Program-made: the position numbers and the translations under genes
Notes under the pieces: generated by a model
Told to the model about the DNA's origin: nothing
What the model saw: only the letters and a program-made list of their open reading frames with translations
The model's database searches: none
NCBI RefSeq assembly: GCF_001544095.1
Contig: NZ_BCPT01000006.1
Span: 1 to 64,000 of the forward strand
Length of the DNA: 64,000 bases
From: Enterococcus casseliflavus NBRC 100478
GTDB lineage: Bacteria > Bacillota > Bacilli > Lactobacillales > Enterococcaceae
Reading direction: 5' to 3'
In this document: positions 25,157 to 32,519 of the stretch, one piece after another
Layout of the letters: every line of letters starts with the position of its first letter
Position numbering within the stretch: the stretch's first letter is position 1

Positions 25157-26062
25157 TCAATGCTTCGTTTTATTTAGATATAATGCTAGTTTTGCATCAA
25201 GCTCTGCTTGGCGCTCAGGTGATAACTGTTCTTCCCCCTGTTCGTTTACAGCCCAATCAGGTAGTTTTTCCTCACGTAGTAGCTTTTGATTATAGCCTTG
25301 TTTCTTAGCGCCTCTAGTTCGTTGATAATCCCTCGCTTGATCGATCGTTTTAACGTTAGCATCTGCCCATTCCTGCAAAGATGCCGTTAAAAAGCTAATA
25401 GCTCTATTCTTAGGGACGTCTTTACTCCCAGCAAGTTTAATGGCAGCTTCTACAAGTTCATCGCCATAGATATTCACCAGATTAAGCAGATCTTCAACCT
25501 GTACAACATTTGGAAAAAGCCATAATTTTTGGAAAGTTTCAAGGGACGCACTCTCGCCCGCAGTAGCATCTTCTTTTATTTCCTTTTCTTTACTTTCCTT
25601 TACTTTACTTTGTTGATTATTCCCCTGATTAACTGAGTTATTCCGCCCATTAATCGAGATATTCGACCGATTAACTTCATTTGTCAGCAAATACTTAAAT
25701 TCAAGCTCAACTTTTTTACGTTCCTTAGTGGCTAGAATGTATCTGTTTTGAATTCCTTTAGAAGTTAATACGGAGTATTTATCAAAAATATCTTTATCAA
25801 AGAATTTTACTTGCACGGCTTTTCTAACCAGTTCTTCAACTGTGCCCTCCTTCGTACCAACTTCGTCAGCCACTAAGAACGCAAGGTCGTCATCCCACAA
25901 AACGTAATACCCCTCATCACGATAAATATTAGCCAGCAGGGCGACCAGTATATGAACGGCTTCTTTACCGCATGCTTTAATAATTCTTCGAACTTTTAAA
26001 TCTGATAAAAAATCGACATCCAGAGGAAAATAATCAAGACCTTTCTTCGTTGGTCTTGCCAC
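25157..26062 (-). CDS. DnaD-like phage replication protein (DUF4373 N-terminus)
   Basis: A 301-residue protein. Residues 1-110 match the Lin1244/Lin1753-type winged helix found in phage replication initiators (GLDYFPLDVDFLSDLKVRRI). Residues ~165-250 are DnaD/DnaB domain 2-like (VEDLLNLVNIYGDELVEAAIKLA, FLTASLQEW). The last 39 residues match the C-terminus of host DnaB without gaps. The start is GTG after AGGAGGAATAAGC. No helicase or loader gene is seen nearby, so it probably recruits the host helicase through DnaI; that is inference. Confidence 0.85.
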   Translation of the reverse strand: MARPTKKGLDYFPLDVDFLSDLKVRRIIKACGKEAVHILVALLANIYRDEGYYVLWDDDLAFLVADEVGTKEGTVEELVRKAVQVKFFDKDIFDKYSVLTSKGIQNRYILATKERKKVELEFKYLLTNEVNRSNISINGRNNSVNQGNNQQSKVKESKEKEIKEDATAGESASLETFQKLWLFPNVVQVEDLLNLVNIYGDELVEAAIKLAGSKDVPKNRAISFLTASLQEWADANVKTIDQARDYQRTRGAKKQGYNQKLLREEKLPDWAVNEQGEEQLSPERQAELDAKLALYLNKTKH

Positions 26063-26100
26063 GCTTATTCCTCCTAATCAGAGGGAGTTTAACTCCCTCA

Positions 26101-27012
26101 TTATTGGTTTAGTGGTGGATTTGATGTATCAAACAATGATTCTTGTCCTTCATCTGTTACCGGATCATCAACAACTTTTTCTGCTTCTTTAAGATCCTGT
26201 GGCATCGGCTCCATATCCGATAGATCAGTTTCTTCAATTAAATCGTTGTTTTCGTCCACTCGAAAGACTTTCTCATCTGAAGTGATTGCTGTTTGCATTT
26301 CAACTGAAAGTAATCCCCATTTTGATAAAAGATTTCGCAGTACAGTCTTAATGGCCATTGAATCGTAATTATCAACCCATGCCCCGCTTAATTTCTCTTT
26401 GTCCTTATTTTTTGAATTCTTAATACGATGACTCTCAATTTCTTGCTTGGTCCAGTAAACTGTCTTTTTAAAGCCGTTCAGTAATTCAAAGAATCCTACA
26501 TAACCTATAACTTCATCGGATACCTTACCTTTATAATCAAAGGTAAATTCTTCGGTCAGCGGATTCCAGTCAATTAGTTGACCTTCATAAATTGCCAAAG
26601 CATTCAATGCTTTGTATTGCCCACTTCTTTGTGCTAGCTGAATATATCCTTTGTATCCAAGAATGAATTGGGCTTCGTTGTGCGTGATCCAATTCTTACC
26701 TTTTTTCTCATATCGATTAAACGGAACTACATATGCATAACCAAGGTTCTTATCAATCGGCAGGTCCATAGTAGCTGCCTTTAGCGCTGATGCAATAATT
26801 GTCATTGGTTCCGCTTGAGAAAGATAATTATCACCACCAACAAGTGTCATGAGTGATCCCATGAATGAATCTGATTTTTCGTGAAGGATATCTGTGAACT
26901 TCTTCTTCATTTGAGGCGTGCTCATCAGTGCTTTGAATCCTAATTTCGAAGGATCGACTAACTGGGTGTTTTTCTCTGCTAACTGATTCTTTAATGCATC
27001 ATTTGTGGCCAT
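26101..27012 (-). CDS. recT: RecT-family single-strand annealing protein
   Basis: A 303-residue RecT-family protein that anneals complementary strands in phage recombination. The core (ALKAATMDLPIDKNLGYAYVVPF, AQFILGYKGYIQLAQRSGQYK, DYDSMAIKTVLR-like NYDSMAIKTVLRNLL) is typical. The C-terminal ~50 residues are acidic and flexible. It is two bases downstream of its partner exonuclease gene, forming a RecE/RecT-type pair. Confidence 0.94.
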   Translation of the reverse strand: MATNDALKNQLAEKNTQLVDPSKLGFKALMSTPQMKKKFTDILHEKSDSFMGSLMTLVGGDNYLSQAEPMTIIASALKAATMDLPIDKNLGYAYVVPFNRYEKKGKNWITHNEAQFILGYKGYIQLAQRSGQYKALNALAIYEGQLIDWNPLTEEFTFDYKGKVSDEVIGYVGFFELLNGFKKTVYWTKQEIESHRIKNSKNKDKEKLSGAWVDNYDSMAIKTVLRNLLSKWGLLSVEMQTAITSDEKVFRVDENNDLIEETDLSDMEPMPQDLKEAEKVVDDPVTDEGQESLFDTSNPPLNQ

Positions 27013-27013
27013 A

Positions 27014-27958
27014 TTATTTGATCTCCTTTTCTGTAAGTCTTCGTGATTCAGTAACGTTATAGATTTCTTCGTCTTTAGCTACTTCGGGATATTTTTCAGC
27101 AAGTTTCTTACTGTTCATTCTTCTAGTGGATACTAACTTCCAAGAAACGATGTTTTTTGGAGCGATACCGATACTCGCATTTCTTTTGCCAAGTTCGTTT
27201 ATGATTTCGTTATCCACCTGGCGAATGGCTGTTTCAATCTCTTTTTTTGCTTTCTTAAGTTCCCTTTTTTGGTCAACTAAATCATCAAATGAAGATGGCA
27301 ATGTGGTTTCTGTTTCATCAAGTTCCGAATACCGATCTTTTAAAAAGTCTGACGTTGCTTCGCTACCATCTATTTCTGGTTCTTTGCCAGCTAAAACATT
27401 TGCCTCCCAGAAACTAACTAATCGTTCGGTGATCATGTCAATCAGTTCTTGATCACGATCAACTCGTTTCCAAATGAACTTTTGTCCACCAACCAAAACG
27501 GCAATGTAACAATATTTTTTATTTAAAACATTCATGTAATGCTGAACCTGGCACAAGTAACTCAGAGGAACTTCTTCGCCTTCCCATTCCTTACCTAGAA
27601 AGGCATTTGCTGTTTTACACTCCAAAATAGCATTTTCCCCAACAACATCTCTGTCGATGTTCGCTCGCAGGAACGGATGTAACGGATGCTCGAATACCTG
27701 ATTTCGTCGGCGAACTTTTTTGCCTGTTCGTTCTTGAAATTCTTTAGCAACAACTTCCTCTAGAACATTTCCCCAATACGCTGGTTCGCTCTCAGTGTGT
27801 TCTAAATCGATTTGACCAGTCTTTTCCAGCCATAATTGATAAGGTGACTTCCATTTGTTTAACCCAAGGATTGTAGCGACATCTGAGCCGCCTATACCCT
27901 TTCGGCGATCTAATAACCATTCGTCATGAGTCATTTCAAGAGTTGATTTACTCATCAT
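27014..27958 (-). CDS. YqaJ-family alkaline exonuclease (RecE analogue)
   Basis: A 314-residue nuclease of the YqaJ/lambda exonuclease fold. RRKGIGGSDVATILGLNKWKSPYQLWLEKTG, then EPAYWGNVLEEVVAKEF, ILECKTAN and YLCQVQHYMNVL contain the usual catalytic Glu, Asp, Lys and Gln positions. It should make 3' single strands for RecT. Residues ~205-270 form a charged coiled-coil linker. The start overlaps the end of a 30-residue upstream gene. Confidence 0.92.
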   Translation of the reverse strand: MMSKSTLEMTHDEWLLDRRKGIGGSDVATILGLNKWKSPYQLWLEKTGQIDLEHTESEPAYWGNVLEEVVAKEFQERTGKKVRRRNQVFEHPLHPFLRANIDRDVVGENAILECKTANAFLGKEWEGEEVPLSYLCQVQHYMNVLNKKYCYIAVLVGGQKFIWKRVDRDQELIDMITERLVSFWEANVLAGKEPEIDGSEATSDFLKDRYSELDETETTLPSSFDDLVDQKRELKKAKKEIETAIRQVDNEIINELGKRNASIGIAPKNIVSWKLVSTRRMNSKKLAEKYPEVAKDEEIYNVTESRRLTEKEIK

Positions 27959-28040
27959 CTGTCATCTCCTCAACTGAAATTGGTTGACCCCATCCGGGAG
28001 TTGTCAAATACTCGTCTAACGCTTGTTCAAAAGAATTCAT
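27948..28040 (-). CDS. 30-residue coupled peptide upstream of the exonuclease
   Basis: A short frame, MNSFEQALDEYLTTPGWG..., preceded by AAAGGAGAAATGACA and ending in overlap with the exonuclease start. It may encode a real small protein or act to couple translation; an alternative ATG lies two codons upstream. Confidence 0.5.
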   Translation of the reverse strand: MNSFEQALDEYLTTPGWGQPISVEEMTDDE

Positions 28041-28106
28041 TGTCATTTCTCCTTTTCTGTTTTAAAATGGAGACAAAGATATTTATCCAAATATTTTATT
28101 GACTTG

Positions 28107-28298
28107 CTATTGCTTTGGTCGGCTAGCAAGTCTTTTTTCTTTGTCTTGGTAATCTTTAGCAGCTAAATCATAAACAACATTAGCGAAGCCCCATAAGAAA
28201 ACTAATGTCAAACCTGCAGCAATGTGAATAGCTGAGAATGCTACTACAAATAGTAATAAAGTTGTTACGATGAATGTATTTTTGATTGATCTTTTCAT
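28107..28298 (-). CDS. Small two-helix membrane protein
   Basis: A 63-residue protein with basic start MKRSIKN, two hydrophobic segments (TFIVTTLLLFVVAFSAIHIA, GLTLVFLWGFANVVY) and a charged tail. It lies two bases after the HTH gene. Function unknown. Confidence 0.6.
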   Translation of the reverse strand: MKRSIKNTFIVTTLLLFVVAFSAIHIAAGLTLVFLWGFANVVYDLAAKDYQDKEKRLASRPKQ

Positions 28299-28300
28299 GT

Positions 28301-28549
28301 TTAAGCCTCCTTAAGATTTACTACATTGCTAATTTTTTCCAAGTTTTTTCGTCTCTTGGCTTCCTTAATAACTTGATCAAACTGCTTTCCAGCACTTTCC
28401 CTTAAGAACCTTTCAGCTTCATATATGCTGACCACTTTATTTGTACTAAATTGAATACTTTGAATTGCACCGAGATTTACTAAAGCGTATATATTATCTT
28501 TGCTAGTCTTAAACTCAGCGGCTAGTTCTGGCAATGTGTAAACCAACAT
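28301..28549 (-). CDS. Small helix-turn-helix protein (excisionase/MerR-like)
   Basis: An 82-residue protein. Residues 1-55 look like a winged helix of the HTH_17/excisionase kind (YTLPELAAEFKTSKDNIYALVNLGAIQSIQ, SIYEAERFL). The basic C-terminal helix (VIKEAKRRKNLEKI) could contact DNA. It may be the phage excisionase or an early regulator; the sequence cannot separate the two. Confidence 0.65.
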   Translation of the reverse strand: MLVYTLPELAAEFKTSKDNIYALVNLGAIQSIQFSTNKVVSIYEAERFLRESAGKQFDQVIKEAKRRKNLEKISNVVNLKEA

Positions 28550-28551
28550 TT

Positions 28552-29079
28552 CTAATCATTCCTTTCTCTTGTTTCTGACTGCCTAGTCATATCTCGCATA
28601 TCCCAACCGAATCTATTGCACATTGATGATAAAACAGATAATTCCAATCTAACTTCATCACTAAGCTCAAACCAATATAGTTTCAGATGATCGATCTCAA
28701 TATCTGAAAGTTCATCCGGTTCGATAGTAAGCAAATCCCAAACTTCAAATTTTTTCTCAACTTCAATTCGTTCCATTTCTTCCTTGTCTTGCCCAACCAT
28801 TTTGGATAAAGGGTGATTATCTCTTCTTTTTCTGTTTAATGGTTTAGGTGTGTGGAATAGCGTTGCTGCAACCTCAAAGTCAACATTTGGATCTTGTAAG
28901 TATTCAGCAATATCTACAACCTTCTCAATCCCCATGGATCTACGTCCATTCAAAACATGACTCAGTAATTGTGGAGAAATATTTATATCCTGAGCCATCA
29001 TCCTTTGATTAAGAGCTTGCTTGTCTACCTCCTTTCGATAGATAGCCGCAATGTTCTGTTCAATGGCATTTACGCTCAT
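28552..29079 (-). CDS. Phage regulatory protein with N-terminal XRE-like HTH
   Basis: A 175-residue protein. Residues ~15-65 form a Cro/CI-like helix-turn-helix (VDKQALNQRMMAQDINISPQLLSHVLNGRRSM). The rest is helical and acidic, with no peptidase motif. Position downstream of the Cro-like gene resembles CII-type early regulators. Function inferred only. Confidence 0.65.
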   Translation of the reverse strand: MSVNAIEQNIAAIYRKEVDKQALNQRMMAQDINISPQLLSHVLNGRRSMGIEKVVDIAEYLQDPNVDFEVAATLFHTPKPLNRKRRDNHPLSKMVGQDKEEMERIEVEKKFEVWDLLTIEPDELSDIEIDHLKLYWFELSDEVRLELSVLSSMCNRFGWDMRDMTRQSETRERND

Positions 29080-29142
29080 ATCTTCATCTCCTTTGTATTT
29101 AGTTATTTATTTTCGTAGCAGTTGAACTGCCATAAAATGTAC

Positions 29143-29397
29143 TTAAGCAACAAGTTCTGGTGTTGAGGCGAACTGCCATTTTTCGTCAATATAGGAATAA
29201 ATGTCCTGTGCTACTTCATCGGTAGCTAAAAAACGAATGATGATTTCTTCGACACCGCCAGGGTTTATGAACAGTTCGCCTTCAATACCAATTGAAATAC
29301 TAAACTTGCGTTTAATTGCAGGAATAATCATTTCTACATAGCGTGGTAGAAATCCCGAGTCGACATTCACTTTGATCATTTGTGGTTTGTCCTTCAT
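29143..29397 (-). CDS. Small phage protein after the Cro-like gene
   Basis: An 84-residue protein with alternating strands and helices (QMIKVNVDSGFLPRYVEMIIPAIKRKFSISI). It is translated from an ATG overlapping the upstream gene's stop after AGGAGGTGACGA. Function unknown. Confidence 0.6.
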   Translation of the reverse strand: MKDKPQMIKVNVDSGFLPRYVEMIIPAIKRKFSISIGIEGELFINPGGVEEIIIRFLATDEVAQDIYSYIDEKWQFASTPELVA

Positions 29398-29618
29398 TTC
29401 GTCACCTCCTTACGTGTCGTTTCGCGTAGTTTAGGTTCAAAAAAAAGAGTCCATTCAAAATCTAAAGCATCTGCTATTTTCATAGCTTTTTCAACAGATG
29501 GTCTCCGCCTCCCTTGCTCTATAGATGAATAAGTCGTTCTTGGAATGTTTGATAACTGAGCAACTTCATCTTGTGTTAGATCTTTTTCCAAACGCAATTT
29601 AGTTAACCAATTTTCCAT
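29394..29618 (-). CDS. Cro-like XRE repressor
   Basis: A 74-residue helix-turn-helix protein (LRLEKDLTQDEVAQLSNIPRTTYSSIEQGRRRPSVEKAMKIADAL). It is the first gene of the minus-strand early operon and faces the CI-like gene across a shared operator region, the classic place for Cro. Confidence 0.85.
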   Translation of the reverse strand: MENWLTKLRLEKDLTQDEVAQLSNIPRTTYSSIEQGRRRPSVEKAMKIADALDFEWTLFFEPKLRETTRKEVTK

Positions 29619-29636
29619 AAAAATGATTCTCCTTTC

Positions 29637-29752
29637 AATGTGTCGTATTGCGTACTCTTATATTACTACGCATTTTGACACATGTCAAAAAATAATTATT
29701 CTTTTTGACACATTTCAATTTTTTGTTTTAACATACGCGCATTGCGTAGTAT
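29637..29752. promoter_or_regulatory. Lysis-lysogeny switch: divergent promoters and operators
   Basis: The early promoter reads TTGACA (29683-29688 on the minus strand) with 17 bases to TAATAT (29660-29665). The repressor promoter reads TTGACA (29705-29710) with 18 bases to TAACAT (29729-29734). Operator-like repeats are GTATTGCGTAC (29645-29655), TACTACGCAT (29664-29673) and the palindrome TACGC-GCATT-GCGTA (29734-29748). A second motif, GACACAT, occurs three times, once inside TTGACA-CA-TGTCAA (29675-29688). Confidence 0.75.
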
Positions 29753-29786
29753 CATTATTACATATTGAAGCATTGGAGGTGCTTAG

Positions 29787-30113
29787 ATGTTTGGTCATAG
29801 ACTTATGGATTTAAGAAAGAAAAAAAAATTAACCCAAGCTGAAATGGCCGATATTTTGGGAGTTGCACGTACTACATATTCATCATATGAACAAGGTAGA
29901 CGTACCCCTGATGTTGATATTCAAAATAAAATAGCAGATTATTTTAAGGTCAGCCTTGACTACTTGCACGGTAGAACCGATTCAATGAGTACTAAAAAAG
30001 ATCCTAATCTCCTAATTGCAACTCACGTTGATGATGATTTGACTGAAAAACAAAAACAAGAAGTACAAGACTTCATCAAATTTATTAAGATGAGAGACCA
30101 TGACAAAGAGTAG
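29787..30113 (+). CDS. CI-like XRE repressor (short form)
   Basis: A 108-residue protein with an N-terminal XRE helix-turn-helix (RLMDLRKKKKLTQAEMADILGVARTTYSSYEQGRRTPDVDIQNKIADYF) and a charged C-terminal helix. It lacks the S24 self-cleavage domain of lambda CI, so relief of repression likely depends on the ImmA-like protein encoded next. It starts after TTGGAGGTGCTTAG and faces the Cro-like gene. Confidence 0.85.
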   Translation: MFGHRLMDLRKKKKLTQAEMADILGVARTTYSSYEQGRRTPDVDIQNKIADYFKVSLDYLHGRTDSMSTKKDPNLLIATHVDDDLTEKQKQEVQDFIKFIKMRDHDKE

Positions 30114-30116
30114 GTG

Positions 30117-30596
30117 ATGTATTTGAATATTTCTGAACGTTTGATGGCTGAATATGATGAACTCACGTATAAATTTGAAAAAGGCATGCCAGATCATCAG
30201 GATGGGCTAATTATTGGGAAAACGATATATTTGAGACCAGGACAATCAGCAATTGAATTAGCAGCCACAATTTCTGAAGAAATTGCTCACTACCTTACCT
30301 CAGTTGGTGATATAACGGATCTAGATAACCCTACCAATCAAAAACAAGAGAAAAAAGCTCGTGATATTGGCGCTGTGATGCTAGTGTCACCTTATGACAT
30401 CATAGATTGTTTTGAGGCGGGATGTGTTTCTATTTGGGAATGCGCTGAACATTTGCAAGTATCTGAAGTAACATTTAAAGATGCAGTAAAATGGTACGCT
30501 AGGAAATGGAACGGAATTAAAACAGAAAACAACTACACTCTCCTATTCCAAGCGGATGGGACCGTAGCAGTTTTAAAATCATTTAATAGTTTTTAG
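30117..30596 (+). CDS. ImmA/IrrE-family putative metallopeptidase
   Basis: About 159 residues. It follows the repressor directly, as ImmA follows ImmR, and resembles phage ImmA/IrrE proteins (SEEIAHYLTSVGD, then a helical C-terminus). The metal motif reads EEIAH instead of HExxH: the first His is Glu. Related phage proteins often show this change, so activity is uncertain. ATG at 30117 or TTG at 30123 may be the start; the ribosome site AGGTG fits the TTG better. Confidence 0.78.
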   Translation: MYLNISERLMAEYDELTYKFEKGMPDHQDGLIIGKTIYLRPGQSAIELAATISEEIAHYLTSVGDITDLDNPTNQKQEKKARDIGAVMLVSPYDIIDCFEAGCVSIWECAEHLQVSEVTFKDAVKWYARKWNGIKTENNYTLLFQADGTVAVLKSFNSF

Positions 30597-30620
30597 GAAG
30601 ATGTAAATTTTCCAACATTT

Positions 30621-30669
30621 TATTCTCCCCCCTACTGGTGGCGACGGTTCGATTCCGTCTAGGGGAATA
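30621..30669 (+). ncRNA. tRNA-like acceptor/T-arm hairpin upstream of the SIR2 gene
   Basis: A perfect T-arm (GACGG-TTCGATT-CCGTC, 30643-30659) is stacked directly on an acceptor-like stem CCCCTA (30629-30634) with TAGGGG (30660-30665); TATT (30621-30624) can pair with AATA (30666-30669). Only eight bases (CTGGTGGC) replace the D and anticodon arms, so it is not a functional tRNA. It could be a tRNA remnant from recombination, an mRNA leader structure, or a small RNA. Confidence 0.5.
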
Positions 30670-30695
30670 GAGCATAACAAGAAATGAGGTGCACT

Positions 30696-32309
30696 ATGTC
30701 TATTTTTGAAACGTTCATTGAAGAAAACACTTATCCTATTATTTTTGTTGGGTCTGGTATATCCAAAAGATATTTGAAAAATTTTCCATCATGGTTAGAA
30801 TTACTTGAAATTTTTTGGCTTCAACTAGATTTAAAAGAAGAGTTTTATAATCACTTGAATGGCATTAAAGATAATCTATCTACTAATTTAAAAGAAGCAG
30901 ATAAAAATTTCATTGTAAACGTTACAGTTGCAAAGGAAATACATACTTTATATAACAAAGCTTTTAGAGATGGATCAATTACTATACCGAATTTAAGTTC
31001 TAAAGATGTATTTGAAAAAACGATTGATCCATTTAAATACGCGATAGCAAATAAATTTTCAAACTATGAATTATCCGACGATATAGATCAGGAGGAATTT
31101 GATTATTTCTGTGACTTGTTAGTAAATTCTAAAATAATAGTAACTACTAATTACGACACTTTTATAGAGGATATTTTATATAAAAGAAATAGTCCTGCCA
31201 AAGTTTTTATTGGTCAAAAAGGTTTTTTTGATCCTTATGAAGATTGGGGAGAATTGTATAAAGTACACGGTAGCTTATCAGATTCATCGTCTTTGATTAT
31301 TGATAAAGATGACTATAACGAGTATGACAAAAACTCTATATTGATTAGCGCAAAATTACTAAGTAATATGATTCATTCTCCTATAATTTTCTTGGGTTAT
31401 TCTCTTACAGATAGAAATATCGTTAAGCTGCTTTCAGATTTTTCTTCTCAAATACCTAATGAAGATTTAAGAAAAACTGCTAATAGAATCCTAGTTATAG
31501 AGTTTAAAAAAGATGAAAAATCATTAGATGAGAAACAAATATTAGATAGAGATAGTAATATGTCTTACACTCACATACTGACGGATAATTTTAAAGAGAT
31601 TTTTAAAAATCTAGCACAAATTGATGAAGGTCTAACCCCTTATGAGGTAAGAAAATTCAACTCAGTAATTAAGAAATTAGTTTTAGCTTCTGGTCAAAAA
31701 GGTTCTTTAGATGCTGTTCTACTTTCTCCATTAGAACTTGACAATATCTCTGATCAAATAGATCAAGGAAAACCTATCGTCTTAGCGTTAGGAGATACTA
31801 AACATGTTTTTGTTAATCCTACGCCGATAACATACCTGGAAGATTATATTCTTCAAAAAAATGAAATTTTACCTGAAAATGCCATCAGATTTGTTGCAAA
31901 AGAAGGAAAAATCACGAAAAACCCTTTTATAAAGCATTATAATCAAATAGATTTAGAAACTTCGAATCTTGAAAACTGGGAAATTGATAGAATTAATGAC
32001 AAAATAAACGAATTGAAACACACAAAGATGGACTCTATAAAAAAAACAATTAATAATTCTAACAGAAAATATTTTGATTCAATTGATTCAATCATGGATC
32101 TTTCAGGTCCTTTGAACAAAAAGATAGATTTAATAACTTTCAATGCTGATCAATTTAATTATGATGAGTTTTCAAACTATGTAAAAACAGAAGCACTACC
32201 AAATTTTATAAAATTTTATAAAGCACGAAAAACCAAAGATGGGTTGATAAAGTCATCTTATAGAAAACTCTTTATTATGTGGGATGTTTTAACACATGGC
32301 GAAATATAA
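30696..32309 (+). CDS. SIR2-domain protein, probable single-gene anti-phage NADase
   Basis: A 537-residue protein. Residues ~10-260 form a SIR2-like domain: FVGSGISKR (17-25), VTTNYDTFIED (150-159) with probable catalytic Asn152, KVHGSLSD (189-196) with His191, and FLGYSLTDRNI (232-242). Known SIR2 defence proteins (ThsA, DSR1/DSR2) use equivalent Asn and His residues to destroy NAD. The C-terminal ~270 residues match nothing I recognise and may be the sensor. The ATG at 30696 follows GAGGTG. Low G+C and position between ImmA and integrase mark it as prophage cargo. Confidence 0.85.
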   Translation: MSIFETFIEENTYPIIFVGSGISKRYLKNFPSWLELLEIFWLQLDLKEEFYNHLNGIKDNLSTNLKEADKNFIVNVTVAKEIHTLYNKAFRDGSITIPNLSSKDVFEKTIDPFKYAIANKFSNYELSDDIDQEEFDYFCDLLVNSKIIVTTNYDTFIEDILYKRNSPAKVFIGQKGFFDPYEDWGELYKVHGSLSDSSSLIIDKDDYNEYDKNSILISAKLLSNMIHSPIIFLGYSLTDRNIVKLLSDFSSQIPNEDLRKTANRILVIEFKKDEKSLDEKQILDRDSNMSYTHILTDNFKEIFKNLAQIDEGLTPYEVRKFNSVIKKLVLASGQKGSLDAVLLSPLELDNISDQIDQGKPIVLALGDTKHVFVNPTPITYLEDYILQKNEILPENAIRFVAKEGKITKNPFIKHYNQIDLETSNLENWEIDRINDKINELKHTKMDSIKKTINNSNRKYFDSIDSIMDLSGPLNKKIDLITFNADQFNYDEFSNYVKTEALPNFIKFYKARKTKDGLIKSSYRKLFIMWDVLTHGEI

Positions 32310-32315
32310 AAAATA

Positions 32316-32369
32316 GAGCGCTGTCTCCGTACCTAATACTTAGATAGTGACAGTGCTCCTTATTTTTTC
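32316..32369 (+). terminator. Terminator of the SIR2 gene
   Basis: Ten-pair stem GAGCGCTGTC (32316-32325) with GACAGTGCTC (32349-32358), one G-U pair, followed by CTTATTTTTTC. It separates the SIR2 unit from the integrase gene. Confidence 0.8.
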
Positions 32370-32519
32370 ATTATATTATCACGAAATATTTTTTTTATCA
32401 AGTTATTGCTAGATATTAACACAATCGCCTTCGGGCTTTTCTTTTTCAACACAAAAGAACATATGTTTGTATATTTCTAGCGTATTTATATACAAATCAG
32501 GTTTTAAGGAGGACTTGTT

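Noticed and set aside
30621-30669. Functional tRNA gene
   Set aside because: Only acceptor-like and T-arm parts are present; there is no anticodon or D arm.
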